Source: Pseudomonas sp. R-28-1W-6
Lineage (GTDB): Bacteria > Pseudomonadota > Gammaproteobacteria > Pseudomonadales > Pseudomonadaceae
DNA: 64,000 bases
NCBI RefSeq assembly: GCF_009799925.1
Contig: NZ_WELK01000004.1
Span: 1 to 64,000, forward strand
Reading direction: 5' to 3'
Part shown: piece after piece, positions 1 through 6,650 of the stretch
Layout of the letters: each line of letters starts with the position of its first letter
Numbering within the stretch: the first letter of the stretch is position 1
Notes under the pieces: model-generated
Database searches by the model: none
The model's input: the letters and a program-made list of their open reading frames with translations, nothing else
Told to the model about the DNA's origin: nothing
Translations under genes and position numbers: made by a program

Positions 1-1543
1 AACCGGCCGGGAAGGAGATGCCCATCGGGAAGCGGGTGTGCGAGTCGCCACCGGTGCCGACGGTGTCCGGCAGCAGCATGCGGTTCAGCCAGCTGTGGAT
101 GATGCCGTCGCCCGGACGCAGGGACACGCCGCCGCGGGTCATGATGAAGTCCGGCAGGGTGTGGTGGGTGGTGACGTCGATCGGCTTCGGATAAGCCGCG
201 GTGTGGCAGAAGGACTGCATCACCAGGTCGGCGGAGAAGCCCAGGCACGCCAGGTCTTTCAGCTCGTCACGGGTCATCGGGCCAGTGGTGTCCTGGGAAC
301 CGACGGTGGTCATCTTCGGTTCGCAGTAGGTGCCCGGGCGGACGCCTTTGCCTTCTGGCAGACCGCAGGCGCGGCCGACCATCTTCTGCGCCAGGGTGAA
401 ACCCTTGCCGCTGTCAGCCGGGGATTCCGGCTTCTTGAACAGGGTGGACGGAGCCAGGCCCAGCTCGGCGCGGGCTTTCTCGGTCAGGCCGCGGCCGACG
501 ATCAGCGGAATACGGCCGCCGGCGCGAACTTCGTCGAGCAGTACGTCGGTTTTCAGCTGGAAGGTGGTGACCAGCTCGTCGCTGCCATGACGGCGGACTT
601 CGCCTTTGATCGGGTAGACGTCGATGACGTCGCCCATGGCCAGGTTGCTGCAATCGAATTCGATCGGCAGGGCGCCGGCGTCTTCCATGGTGTTGTAGAA
701 GATCGGAGCGATCTTGGTGCCGAAGCAGAAACCACCCGCGCGCTTGTTCGGCACGTTGGGGATGTCGTCGCCGAAGAACCACAGCACCGAGTTGGTGGCG
801 GATTTACGCGAGGAACCGGTACCGACCACGTCACCGACGTAGGCAACCGGGAAGCCTTTGGCTTTCAGGGCTTCCATCTGCTTGATCGGGCCTACCGAGC
901 CCGGAACGTCCGGGTTGATGCCGTCGCGAGCCATTTTCAGCATGGCCAGGGCGTGCAGCGGAATGTCCGGGCGGGACCAGGCGTCCGGAGCCGGCGACAG
1001 GTCGTCGGTGTTGGTTTCGCCGGTGACCTTGAATACGGTCAGAGTGACTTTTTCCGGGACGGCAGGGCGGTTCTGGAACCACTCGCCTTCGGCCCAGGAG
1101 GCCAGTACGGCCTTGGCGTTGGCATTGCCGGCCTTGGCTTTCTCGGCGACGTCGTGGAAGGCGTCGAACATCAGCAGGGTGTGCTTCAGTTGCTCGGCGG
1201 CAACGGCGGCCAGCTCTGCGTTGTCCAGCAGCTCAACCATGGTGGTGATGTTGTAGCCACCCTGCATGGTGCCCAGCAGCTCGACGGCGCGGGTCTTGCT
1301 CAGCAGCGGGGAGCTGACTTCGCCCTTGGCCAGGGCAGAGAGGAAACCGGCCTTGACGTAGGCGGCTTCGTCCACGCCAGCAGGTACGCGGTTGGTGATC
1401 AGGTCGACCAGGAAGGCTTCTTCGCCGGCCGGAGGATTCTTCAGCAGCTCGACCAGGCCTGCGGTTTGTTCGGCGTTTAGCGGCTGGGGCACGATACCCT
1501 GAGCGGCACGCTCTGCTACGTGTTTGCGATAGGCTTCAAGCAC
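1..1543 (-). CDS. acnB: Aconitate hydratase B (bifunctional), 3' part missing
   Basis: Catalyses citrate/isocitrate interconversion in the TCA cycle and, in the AcnB family, 2-methylaconitate hydration. The reverse strand reads MLEAYRKHVAERAAQG at the start, then an N-terminal helical domain rich in PPAGEEAF and AELAAVAAEQLKH segments, then the swivel domain (VGDVVGTGSSRKSATNS, GGFCFGTKIAPIF). It runs off the window at about residue 514, so the cluster-binding cysteines of the C-terminal domain are not visible. I chose the GTG at 1541-1543 because the protein then starts as AcnB proteins do and a GAGG lies about 10 bases upstream. An in-frame ATG five codons earlier is possible but would absorb that ribosome site. 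Very confident from family resemblance. Confidence 0.95.
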   Translation of the reverse strand, partial: MLEAYRKHVAERAAQGIVPQPLNAEQTAGLVELLKNPPAGEEAFLVDLITNRVPAGVDEAAYVKAGFLSALAKGEVSSPLLSKTRAVELLGTMQGGYNITTMVELLDNAELAAVAAEQLKHTLLMFDAFHDVAEKAKAGNANAKAVLASWAEGEWFQNRPAVPEKVTLTVFKVTGETNTDDLSPAPDAWSRPDIPLHALAMLKMARDGINPDVPGSVGPIKQMEALKAKGFPVAYVGDVVGTGSSRKSATNSVLWFFGDDIPNVPNKRAGGFCFGTKIAPIFYNTMEDAGALPIEFDCSNLAMGDVIDVYPIKGEVRRHGSDELVTTFQLKTDVLLDEVRAGGRIPLIVGRGLTEKARAELGLAPSTLFKKPESPADSGKGFTLAQKMVGRACGLPEGKGVRPGTYCEPKMTTVGSQDTTGPMTRDELKDLACLGFSADLVMQSFCHTAAYPKPIDVTTHHTLPDFIMTRGGVSLRPGDGIIHSWLNRMLLPDTVGTGGDSHTRFPMGISFPAG

Positions 1544-1661
1544 AGTTTTTACCCTCATCAGTGGTTGCGAGGTGGCTCGCAACGCTCATCCAGAAAACCA
1601 TCGCACACTGCGCTTCAGCGCTTTTTGAGCGCCTTGGCCGGTGTGTCGATAGCCTCATACA

Positions 1662-1799
1662 AGAAGCTGTTTTCAAAGTTTTACGCCGCAGGAACAAGGG
1701 CGATGAGGGCTGACGCAGGGCTCGAGCCGGGCTCGGGGCCTGCGTCAACGTCGTTCCTGGCGGATTAACTGTGCTCGTGACGCTTTGAAAACAGCTTCT
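1662..1799. repeat. Palindromic MITE-like element between acnB and DUF1289 gene
   Basis: A 17-base perfect terminal inverted repeat (1662-1678, AGAAGCTGTTTTCAAAG, against 1783-1799) encloses about 100 bases that are themselves nested inverted repeats: CAGGAAC/GTTCCTG and GACGCAGG/CCTGCGTC around the centre near 1727. No credible reading frame lies inside. The AGAA-S-CTGTT terminus resembles the AGAACCTGTT termini of the elements at 39628, 56256 and 57781, but the interior is different. Confidence 0.7.
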
Positions 1800-1940
1800 G
1801 ACGGACATCGACGCCTAAAATGGCGGTCCGATTCTACTGGAACAAGAGGCTAAAGTTAAGCGCAAAGCCCGATGCGACTGGCCTGCTGCCCTGCGACCAA
1901 GGTCGAGGTGCGCGAGTCGGCAAACGTCTGTCCGGTCAGG

Positions 1941-1969
1941 GTGACCCTGTGGGTGTAAGCGGCTAATAT
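1941..1969 (+). promoter_or_regulatory. Candidate sigma-70 promoter for the DUF1289 gene
   Basis: GTGACC (1941-1946) and TAATAT (1964-1969) are separated by 17 bases, about 35 bases before the chosen ATG at 2004. The placement and spacing are good; the -35 differs from consensus at two positions. Confidence 0.4.
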
Positions 1970-2003
1970 GGCCTGCCTGTTTCAGTGTCCTGCCTTTCCC
2001 GCC

Positions 2004-2480
2004 ATGTCCAATCAGCGCATCAAGACCCCCTGCGTCGGCCTCTGCTCCACGGTTTACGGCGATCTCGTGTGCCGCGGCTGCAAGCGTTTCCACCATGAGG
2101 TGGTGAACTGGAACCTGTATGCCGAGGAAGAGAAACGCGCGGTCTGGCGCCGCCTGGAGATCCTCCTGGTGCAGGTGATGCAGGGCAAGCTGGAGGTGTT
2201 CGATGCCCAGCGCCTGCGCGCGCAGCTGGAGCAGCACCAGGTGCGCTTCGTCCCGGAGCAGTCGGCCTATTGCTGGGCCTATCAGTTGATCGCACGGGCT
2301 TCGCGGGTGATCAATCGCCTGGATGCCTACGGCGTGGTGCTGCTGCCGGAGTTCCGCGAGTGGGCGCTGCCGGAGCTGCGCGAGGCCATCGATCGCGAGT
2401 TTTTCCTGCTGTCCGAGGCGCATTACGAGCGCTACATCGCCCCCAGGTTCCTGCTCGAGGGCATGGACGTCCGCGTTTAG
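2004..2480 (+). CDS. DUF1289 domain protein
   Basis: A 158-residue protein whose N-terminus has the four-cysteine DUF1289 signature: TPCVGLCSTVYGDLVCRGC followed by KRFHHEVVNWN. Those cysteines suggest a small metal-binding knuckle. The function of the family is unknown. The remainder is predicted helical and charged, ending FLLEGMDVRV. I prefer the ATG at 2004 (MSNQRIKTP) over the upstream in-frame ATG at 1968, since the signature normally sits at the very N-terminus and 1968 lies inside the candidate -10 box. It sits between acnB and a universal stress gene, an arrangement I know from other Pseudomonas genomes. Confidence 0.85.
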   Translation: MSNQRIKTPCVGLCSTVYGDLVCRGCKRFHHEVVNWNLYAEEEKRAVWRRLEILLVQVMQGKLEVFDAQRLRAQLEQHQVRFVPEQSAYCWAYQLIARASRVINRLDAYGVVLLPEFREWALPELREAIDREFFLLSEAHYERYIAPRFLLEGMDVRV

Positions 2481-2494
2481 CCTGTCGCTCTGGC

Positions 2495-3364
2495 TCAGGC
2501 GGCTCGTTGCCCAGCGGACGCGGCTTCTTGCGGCTCTGGCGTGTGGGGCTTGAGGATCAGTACATCACAGTCCAGGTGATCCAGTACCGCCTCCGCTGTG
2601 TTGCCCATGAGTAACCCTGATAGGCCGTGGCGGGCGACGGTCCCCAGTACTATCACTGCAGCCTCTAGTTGCCGGGCGATTCGTGGGATCAGCGCCTTGG
2701 CCGGACCTTCACTGATATGCAGTTGCTGCTCGGACAGCTCGTATTCGTCCTGGAACCACTGGCATTGATCATGACAATGAGTGGCGTCAGTGTGATCAAT
2801 GGGGACGCTCGGATCGGCCTGCGGGAGCATGGGATCATAGGCGCTGACCACATGAAGACGGGCGCCGAACAGCTGGCACAATTCGCTGGCGTGATCGATG
2901 ACATTGCCCTGCAGGGCAATGTGTGCGGCATCCTGACGTGCCACATCCATTGCGGCCAGGACGGTGCTGCCAGTCCAGGGCCGAGGGTTGCGCACCAGCA
3001 GCAAGGGGACGGGTAACTGGCGTACCAGCTGCCAGTCGTCGGGTGGCGAGAGCAGTTTGCTCAGCAAGGTGTCTGGCTGGTACTGCTTGATCACCAGGTC
3101 GCAGTTCTGCGCGCGGCAGGTCGCGAGAATAGTGTCGCAAAGCTGGTGGATGGCCACTCGGGTCTGTTCGCCGCTGGCGCGCAGGCCCTGACCATGCAAG
3201 CTGGCCAATTGCCGGTCGAGGAGTTCGCTGTGATCCTGGTGTTGGCCGCAGGCCAGCAAGTGCAGTTCGGCGCCCAGTGCCCGTGCCAGTTGTTGGCCGC
3301 GCTGCAGGGCAGGGCTGTCTAGCTCTGGGGGTATGGCTACCAAGATCTTGTGTATCGAACGCAT
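2495..3364 (-). CDS. Universal stress protein, tandem Usp domains (copy 1)
   Basis: A 289-residue protein with two Usp domains: residues about 1-145 (IHKILVAIPPELDSPAL) and about 155-280. The C-terminal domain keeps the nucleotide-binding run GLSGLLMGNTAEAVLD and ends VLILKPHTPEP. Tandem Usp proteins are cytoplasmic and linked to survival under anoxia, stationary phase and oxidant stress. It is one of three similar genes on the same strand (also 3480-4343 and 4792-5655). This copy is the most diverged, with a shorter N-terminal loop and a C-terminal tail. The downstream neighbour is convergent, only 14 bases away. The start is the ATG opening MRSIHKILVAIPPE. Confidence 0.88.
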   Translation of the reverse strand: MRSIHKILVAIPPELDSPALQRGQQLARALGAELHLLACGQHQDHSELLDRQLASLHGQGLRASGEQTRVAIHQLCDTILATCRAQNCDLVIKQYQPDTLLSKLLSPPDDWQLVRQLPVPLLLVRNPRPWTGSTVLAAMDVARQDAAHIALQGNVIDHASELCQLFGARLHVVSAYDPMLPQADPSVPIDHTDATHCHDQCQWFQDEYELSEQQLHISEGPAKALIPRIARQLEAAVIVLGTVARHGLSGLLMGNTAEAVLDHLDCDVLILKPHTPEPQEAASAGQRAA

Positions 3365-3479
3365 GGCTATCTCCTGCTGGTTGATGACGCCGATTGCGGC
3401 GGAACCTGCCGCCTGTTACTGGGTAGAAAGTGCGGCAGGTCTTGTTCGCTGGAGTGATTGGTGGTTTGGGTCGCCAGTG

Positions 3480-4343
3480 CTAGTGGTGGGTGGTTAGCTC
3501 CTCCAGGTCATGGATGACGTCATTGGGTTTGAGGACCAAGACGTCGCTTTCAAGAGTGTCGAGTACCGTTTCGGCCGTATTGCCGATCAGTGCGCCAGAC
3601 AGGCCGCTGCGGCCCACGCTGCCAAGTATGGTGAGGGCTGCGCCGAGTCGGTGGGCAATCCCTGGGATCAGTACTTCGGCCGGCCCCTCCTCGATGTGCA
3701 AGTGCTCATCGCTTATCTCGAACTCATCCTGATAGCTCCTGCATTGCTCCTGATAGAAATGCTGGATTTCCTCTTTGAGCTGAAACATGGGGTCGCGTGC
3801 CGACAGCATGGGGTAGGGGTGGGCGCTCATCATGTGCAGGCTGGCATTGGCCCGCATGGCGAGATCGTGCCCGTGGCTGAGGATGCCGACCTGCAGCAGG
3901 CGGTGCTCGACGTCGTCACTGCCGGCATCGATGGCCGTGAGGATGGTGCCGCCGGCCCAGGGTGTGGTGCTCTTGGCCATCAGCACGGGGCTGGTGGATT
4001 GGCGCAGCAATTGCCAGTCCTCGGGCGTGAGCAGGGACTTCTTTAGCGTGCCGTCCTTGTAGTGCTGCTTGATGACCAGGGAGCAACCCTCGGCTTGTTG
4101 AACAGTCAGGATGGTCTTGCAGGGAGTGCCGTGCCAAGCCTGCTCGGCTGTCACTCCATAACCCTCTTGGCTAAGTCGGTCTTGTACGGCGTGTAGCTCG
4201 TCGGAGTGCCCATTGGTCTTGGCGCAAACCAGCAGGTGCAGATGGGAGTGGGTGATGTCGGCGATTTGCCTGGCCTTGGCCAGGATCAGGTCGATCGGAT
4301 GCTGTGGGTCCATTACCACGAGCGTGTTGTAAGTGGCTTGCAT
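3480..4343 (-). CDS. Universal stress protein, tandem Usp domains (copy 2)
   Basis: A 287-residue protein starting MQATYNTLVVMDPQHP at the ATG 4341-4343, preceded by a strong GGAGG. In-frame codons further upstream are not supported. Two Usp domains are present; the second carries GRSGLSGALIGNTAETVLD and ends VLVLKPNDVIHDLEELTTHH. It is a close paralogue of the 4792-5655 gene, sharing the DPQ motif, EDWQLLR-type linker and identical ALIGNTAE loop, so the pair arose by duplication. A 5-N5-5 inverted repeat (4354-4368) lies between the candidate -10 (CATAAT, minus strand, 4372-4377) and the ribosome site. Confidence 0.88.
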   Translation of the reverse strand: MQATYNTLVVMDPQHPIDLILAKARQIADITHSHLHLLVCAKTNGHSDELHAVQDRLSQEGYGVTAEQAWHGTPCKTILTVQQAEGCSLVIKQHYKDGTLKKSLLTPEDWQLLRQSTSPVLMAKSTTPWAGGTILTAIDAGSDDVEHRLLQVGILSHGHDLAMRANASLHMMSAHPYPMLSARDPMFQLKEEIQHFYQEQCRSYQDEFEISDEHLHIEEGPAEVLIPGIAHRLGAALTILGSVGRSGLSGALIGNTAETVLDTLESDVLVLKPNDVIHDLEELTTHH

Positions 4344-4791
4344 GGCGCCTCCCTGTACATTCAGTACATTAATTATGGGGATGGCGCGGGCGACCCAGCC
4401 CGTTGCGGCTATGGGGTGGACGTGCGCGTCTAGGGTCTGCAGCTGACGCTCGATCCTCCTGGCAGTTGCGCCGAAGTCAGCTTGGCGAGGCTGAAGCGCG
4501 CTACGTAGCTCTCGCGCATCGGCGCCGTCCCTGTCAGGGGGGGGCGGGCATGGCACTCTCGGTCCTGGTTGCACTGCTTTGCAGCGACGGGCAGGCCGGA
4601 CTGCGGAAAGAGCGCCCCTGTCAGGCTCCTGATGATGGCTGCCTGCGGTGCGCGGGTCTTACCGCCAGACTTTTAAGTATGGTGATCTTTTGGGGACGGG
4701 ATAGGCAGTTCGTCGCCCAGGACAGTCAAGTTGACTCTAAGCCCTAATTCGACAAGCTATATGGCGGGCGGCGGCGCGCCCGCCCTGTGCT
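4344..4791. other. 448-base gap between two usp genes
   Basis: No gene seen. It contains TGTAC-attca-GTACA (4354-4368), a perfect 5-base inverted repeat just before the ribosome site of the 3480-4343 gene; a 13-base near-palindrome AGTCAAGTTGACT at 4724-4736; and a GC-rich hairpin (4763-4784) just downstream of the 4792-5655 gene that lacks a T-run. The rest looks like degraded sequence without codon bias. Confidence 0.5.
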
Positions 4792-5655
4792 TCAGTGCTG
4801 GGCGACCAGCTCTTCCAAGTGGGCGATGATTTCGTCCGGCTTGAGTACCAGTACGTCGCTTTCCAGGGTGTCCAGGATCACTTCCGCAGTATTACCGATC
4901 AGCGCGCCCGACAGGCCAGTGCGGGCGACGGTGCCGATCACGGTGACCACGGCCTTGAGTTTTTCGGCGGTGTAGGGGATCAGTACGTCGGCTGGGCCTT
5001 CCTCGATATGCAGGCGGTCGTCGCTGACTTCGAACTCGGCCTGGAAGGCCTTGCACTGTTCGCGGTAGCGCGCCTCTATGGTTTCCTTGAGCTGGAAGGT
5101 CGGGTCGGCGGCCGAGAGCATGGGCGAGGGGTGCGCGCTGATCACGTGCAGGGTGCCCTTGGCCAGGGCGGCGATGTCGTAGCCGTGGCTGACGATGCCG
5201 GAGTGTAGGGTGCGGTGCTCGGCATCGCTGTTGCCCACGTCGACGGCGGCGAGAATGATGCCGCCGGTCCAGGGCGTATCGGTCTTCACCATCAGTACCG
5301 GGCCGGGGCAGTAACGCAGCAGTTTCCAGTCATCCGGGGTGAGGATGGCCTTCTTCAGCGGATTGTCCGGGAAGTGCTGCTTGATCACCAGGCCGCAGCC
5401 TTCGGCCTGCTGCACGGTGATGATGGTCTGGTAGAGGTTCTCGTGCCAGCACTCCTGGCTGCTGACGCTGTAGCCTTCCTTGATCAGGCTATCGCGGGTC
5501 TTGTCGAGCAGGGCGCCGTGTTCCTGCTTCTTGTCGCAGATCAGCAGATGCAGATGGGACTGCGTTACCCCGGCAATCAGCTTGGCGCGTTTCAGTGCCA
5601 GGCACTCTTCCTGTTGCGGGTCCATCACCACCAGAATGCTGCGAATAGCTTGCAT
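4792..5655 (-). CDS. Universal stress protein, tandem Usp domains (copy 3)
   Basis: A 287-residue protein starting MQAIRSILVVMDPQQEE at ATG 5653-5655, with GGGAG seven bases upstream; an ATG six codons earlier is less likely. Two Usp domains are present; the C-terminal one has RTGLSGALIGNTAEVILD and ends VLVLKPDEIIAHLEELVAQH. In Pseudomonas, proteins of this class are induced by Anr under oxygen limitation and help anaerobic survival. Here the upstream region shows an Anr-like box and a matching -10 at the right distance, so low-oxygen induction is a specific inference for this copy. Confidence 0.9.
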   Translation of the reverse strand: MQAIRSILVVMDPQQEECLALKRAKLIAGVTQSHLHLLICDKKQEHGALLDKTRDSLIKEGYSVSSQECWHENLYQTIITVQQAEGCGLVIKQHFPDNPLKKAILTPDDWKLLRYCPGPVLMVKTDTPWTGGIILAAVDVGNSDAEHRTLHSGIVSHGYDIAALAKGTLHVISAHPSPMLSAADPTFQLKETIEARYREQCKAFQAEFEVSDDRLHIEEGPADVLIPYTAEKLKAVVTVIGTVARTGLSGALIGNTAEVILDTLESDVLVLKPDEIIAHLEELVAQH

Positions 5656-5693
5656 GACCGTCTCCCTGAACATGGATGCTTATCTATGGGTTC

Positions 5694-5736
5694 ACTATAA
5701 CCGGGCGGTCGTGGGATCGGTCTTGACCTGTATCAC
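5694..5736 (-). promoter_or_regulatory. Anr/FNR-type promoter of the usp gene at 4792-5655
   Basis: On the minus strand GTGAT-acag-GTCAA (5736 to 5723) matches the Anr/FNR consensus TTGAT-N4-ATCAA at 8 of 10 positions. A TATAGT -10 lies at 5699-5694, predicting a start near 5687. The box centre is then about 42 bases upstream, the position used by FNR-class activators at class II promoters. Confidence 0.6.
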
Positions 5737-5743
5737 GACATCA

Positions 5744-5772
5744 CTGGCCCTGTGCGCCACCACTCGTATAAT
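5744..5772 (+). promoter_or_regulatory. Candidate promoter upstream of miaE
   Basis: A perfect TATAAT (5767-5772) with a poor -35 (CTGGCC, 5744-5749) 17 bases upstream. It would give a leader of about 140 bases before miaE, and divergent transcription from the Anr-type usp promoter beside it. Confidence 0.4.
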
Positions 5773-5807
5773 GGCGCGCCCTTATCCTGTCTGCCAGCGT
5801 TGAACGC

Positions 5808-5924
5808 ATGCGTACCGATATCATGTTCGTGATGACCGCAACCGATTCCCTCCCATTTTCGCCGGCGCCTGGCGTCCGCGGCGTCTTGCACCGCGCAGGC
5901 GCGCGGCTCGGCGGTGCGGCATGA
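5808..5924 (+). CDS. Possible 38-residue leader ORF overlapping the miaE start
   Basis: An ATG at 5808 opens 38 codons (MRTDIMFVMTATDSLP..., ending RLGGAA) whose TGA overlaps the miaE ATG as ATGA. No domain is recognised. The overlap suggests translational coupling, but the ribosome site before 5808 is poor and the composition is not decisive. It may be chance in GC-rich DNA. Confidence 0.25.
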   Translation: MRTDIMFVMTATDSLPFSPAPGVRGVLHRAGARLGGAA

Positions 5925-6529
5925 ATTTTCCCGAGATTGCCGATTTTCTCGGTTGCGCCACGCCGCAGGCCTGGGTCCGTGCGGCCCTGGCCGATCAGGA
6001 AATCATGCTGATCGACCACAAGAACTGCGAGTTCAAGGCCGCCTCGACGGCCTTGAGCCTGATGGCCAAGTACAGCAGCCATGTCGACCTGCTCAATGCC
6101 ATGTCGCGCCTGGCCCGCGAGGAGCTGGTGCATCACGAGCAGGTGCTGCGCATCATGAAGCGGCGCAAGATAGGCCTGCGCCCGGTGTCGGCGGCCCGCT
6201 ATGCCTCGTCGCTGCGCGCCATCGTGCGCACCCATGAGCCGCACAAGCTGGTCGATACCTTGGTGGTCGGCGCCTTTATCGAGGCGCGCTCCTGCGAACG
6301 CTTCGAGGCATTGCTGCCACACCTGGACGAGGAGCTGAGCAAGTTCTACGGCGGCTTGCTCAAGTCCGAGGCGCGGCACTATCAGGGCTATCTGAAGCTG
6401 GCCTACCAGTACGGCGAGGCGGCGGATGTCGATCAAGCCGTGGTGCGAGTGCGGGCGGTCGAGCAGGAACTGATCGAGTCGCCGGATCGCGAGTTCCGCT
6501 TCCATAGCGGGATTCCACCGCTTCAGTAG
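5921..6529 (+). CDS. miaE: tRNA-(ms2io6A)-hydroxylase MiaE
   Basis: A 202-residue di-iron monooxygenase that hydroxylates the isopentenyl group of ms2i6A37 in tRNA, using O2. The ferritin-like ligand set is visible: EFKAAS near residue 37, REELVHHEQVL near 65-75 (ExxH), IEARSCERF near 115, and SEARHYQGYLKLA near 147-160 (second ExxH). Length and motifs match the MiaE family well. It stands alone between the divergent usp gene and the convergent rne, with a shared terminator downstream. Confidence 0.93.
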   Translation: MNFPEIADFLGCATPQAWVRAALADQEIMLIDHKNCEFKAASTALSLMAKYSSHVDLLNAMSRLAREELVHHEQVLRIMKRRKIGLRPVSAARYASSLRAIVRTHEPHKLVDTLVVGAFIEARSCERFEALLPHLDEELSKFYGGLLKSEARHYQGYLKLAYQYGEAADVDQAVVRVRAVEQELIESPDREFRFHSGIPPLQ

Positions 6530-6606
6530 AGTCTCGGCGAGCCAGTCTGCGACTGGCCGCCACCCGTTTGCCGTGGCCTTGAACCGCTGGCTCGAATCGC
6601 AGGCAT

Positions 6607-6637
6607 AAAAAAGCCGGACACTGGGTCCGGCTTTTTT
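6607..6637. terminator. Bidirectional intrinsic terminator between miaE and rne
   Basis: AAAAAAGCCGGAC, a four-base loop, then GTCCGGCTTTTTT. The stem is GC-rich and flanked by A-run and T-run, so it can stop both the rightward miaE and leftward rne transcripts. Confidence 0.9.
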
Positions 6638-6650
6638 ATGCGCGTGGGGC

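Noticed and set aside
38..1480. A 480-codon plus-strand frame in the acnB region
   Set aside because: The minus strand reads clear aconitase B; the plus frame has no family resemblance.
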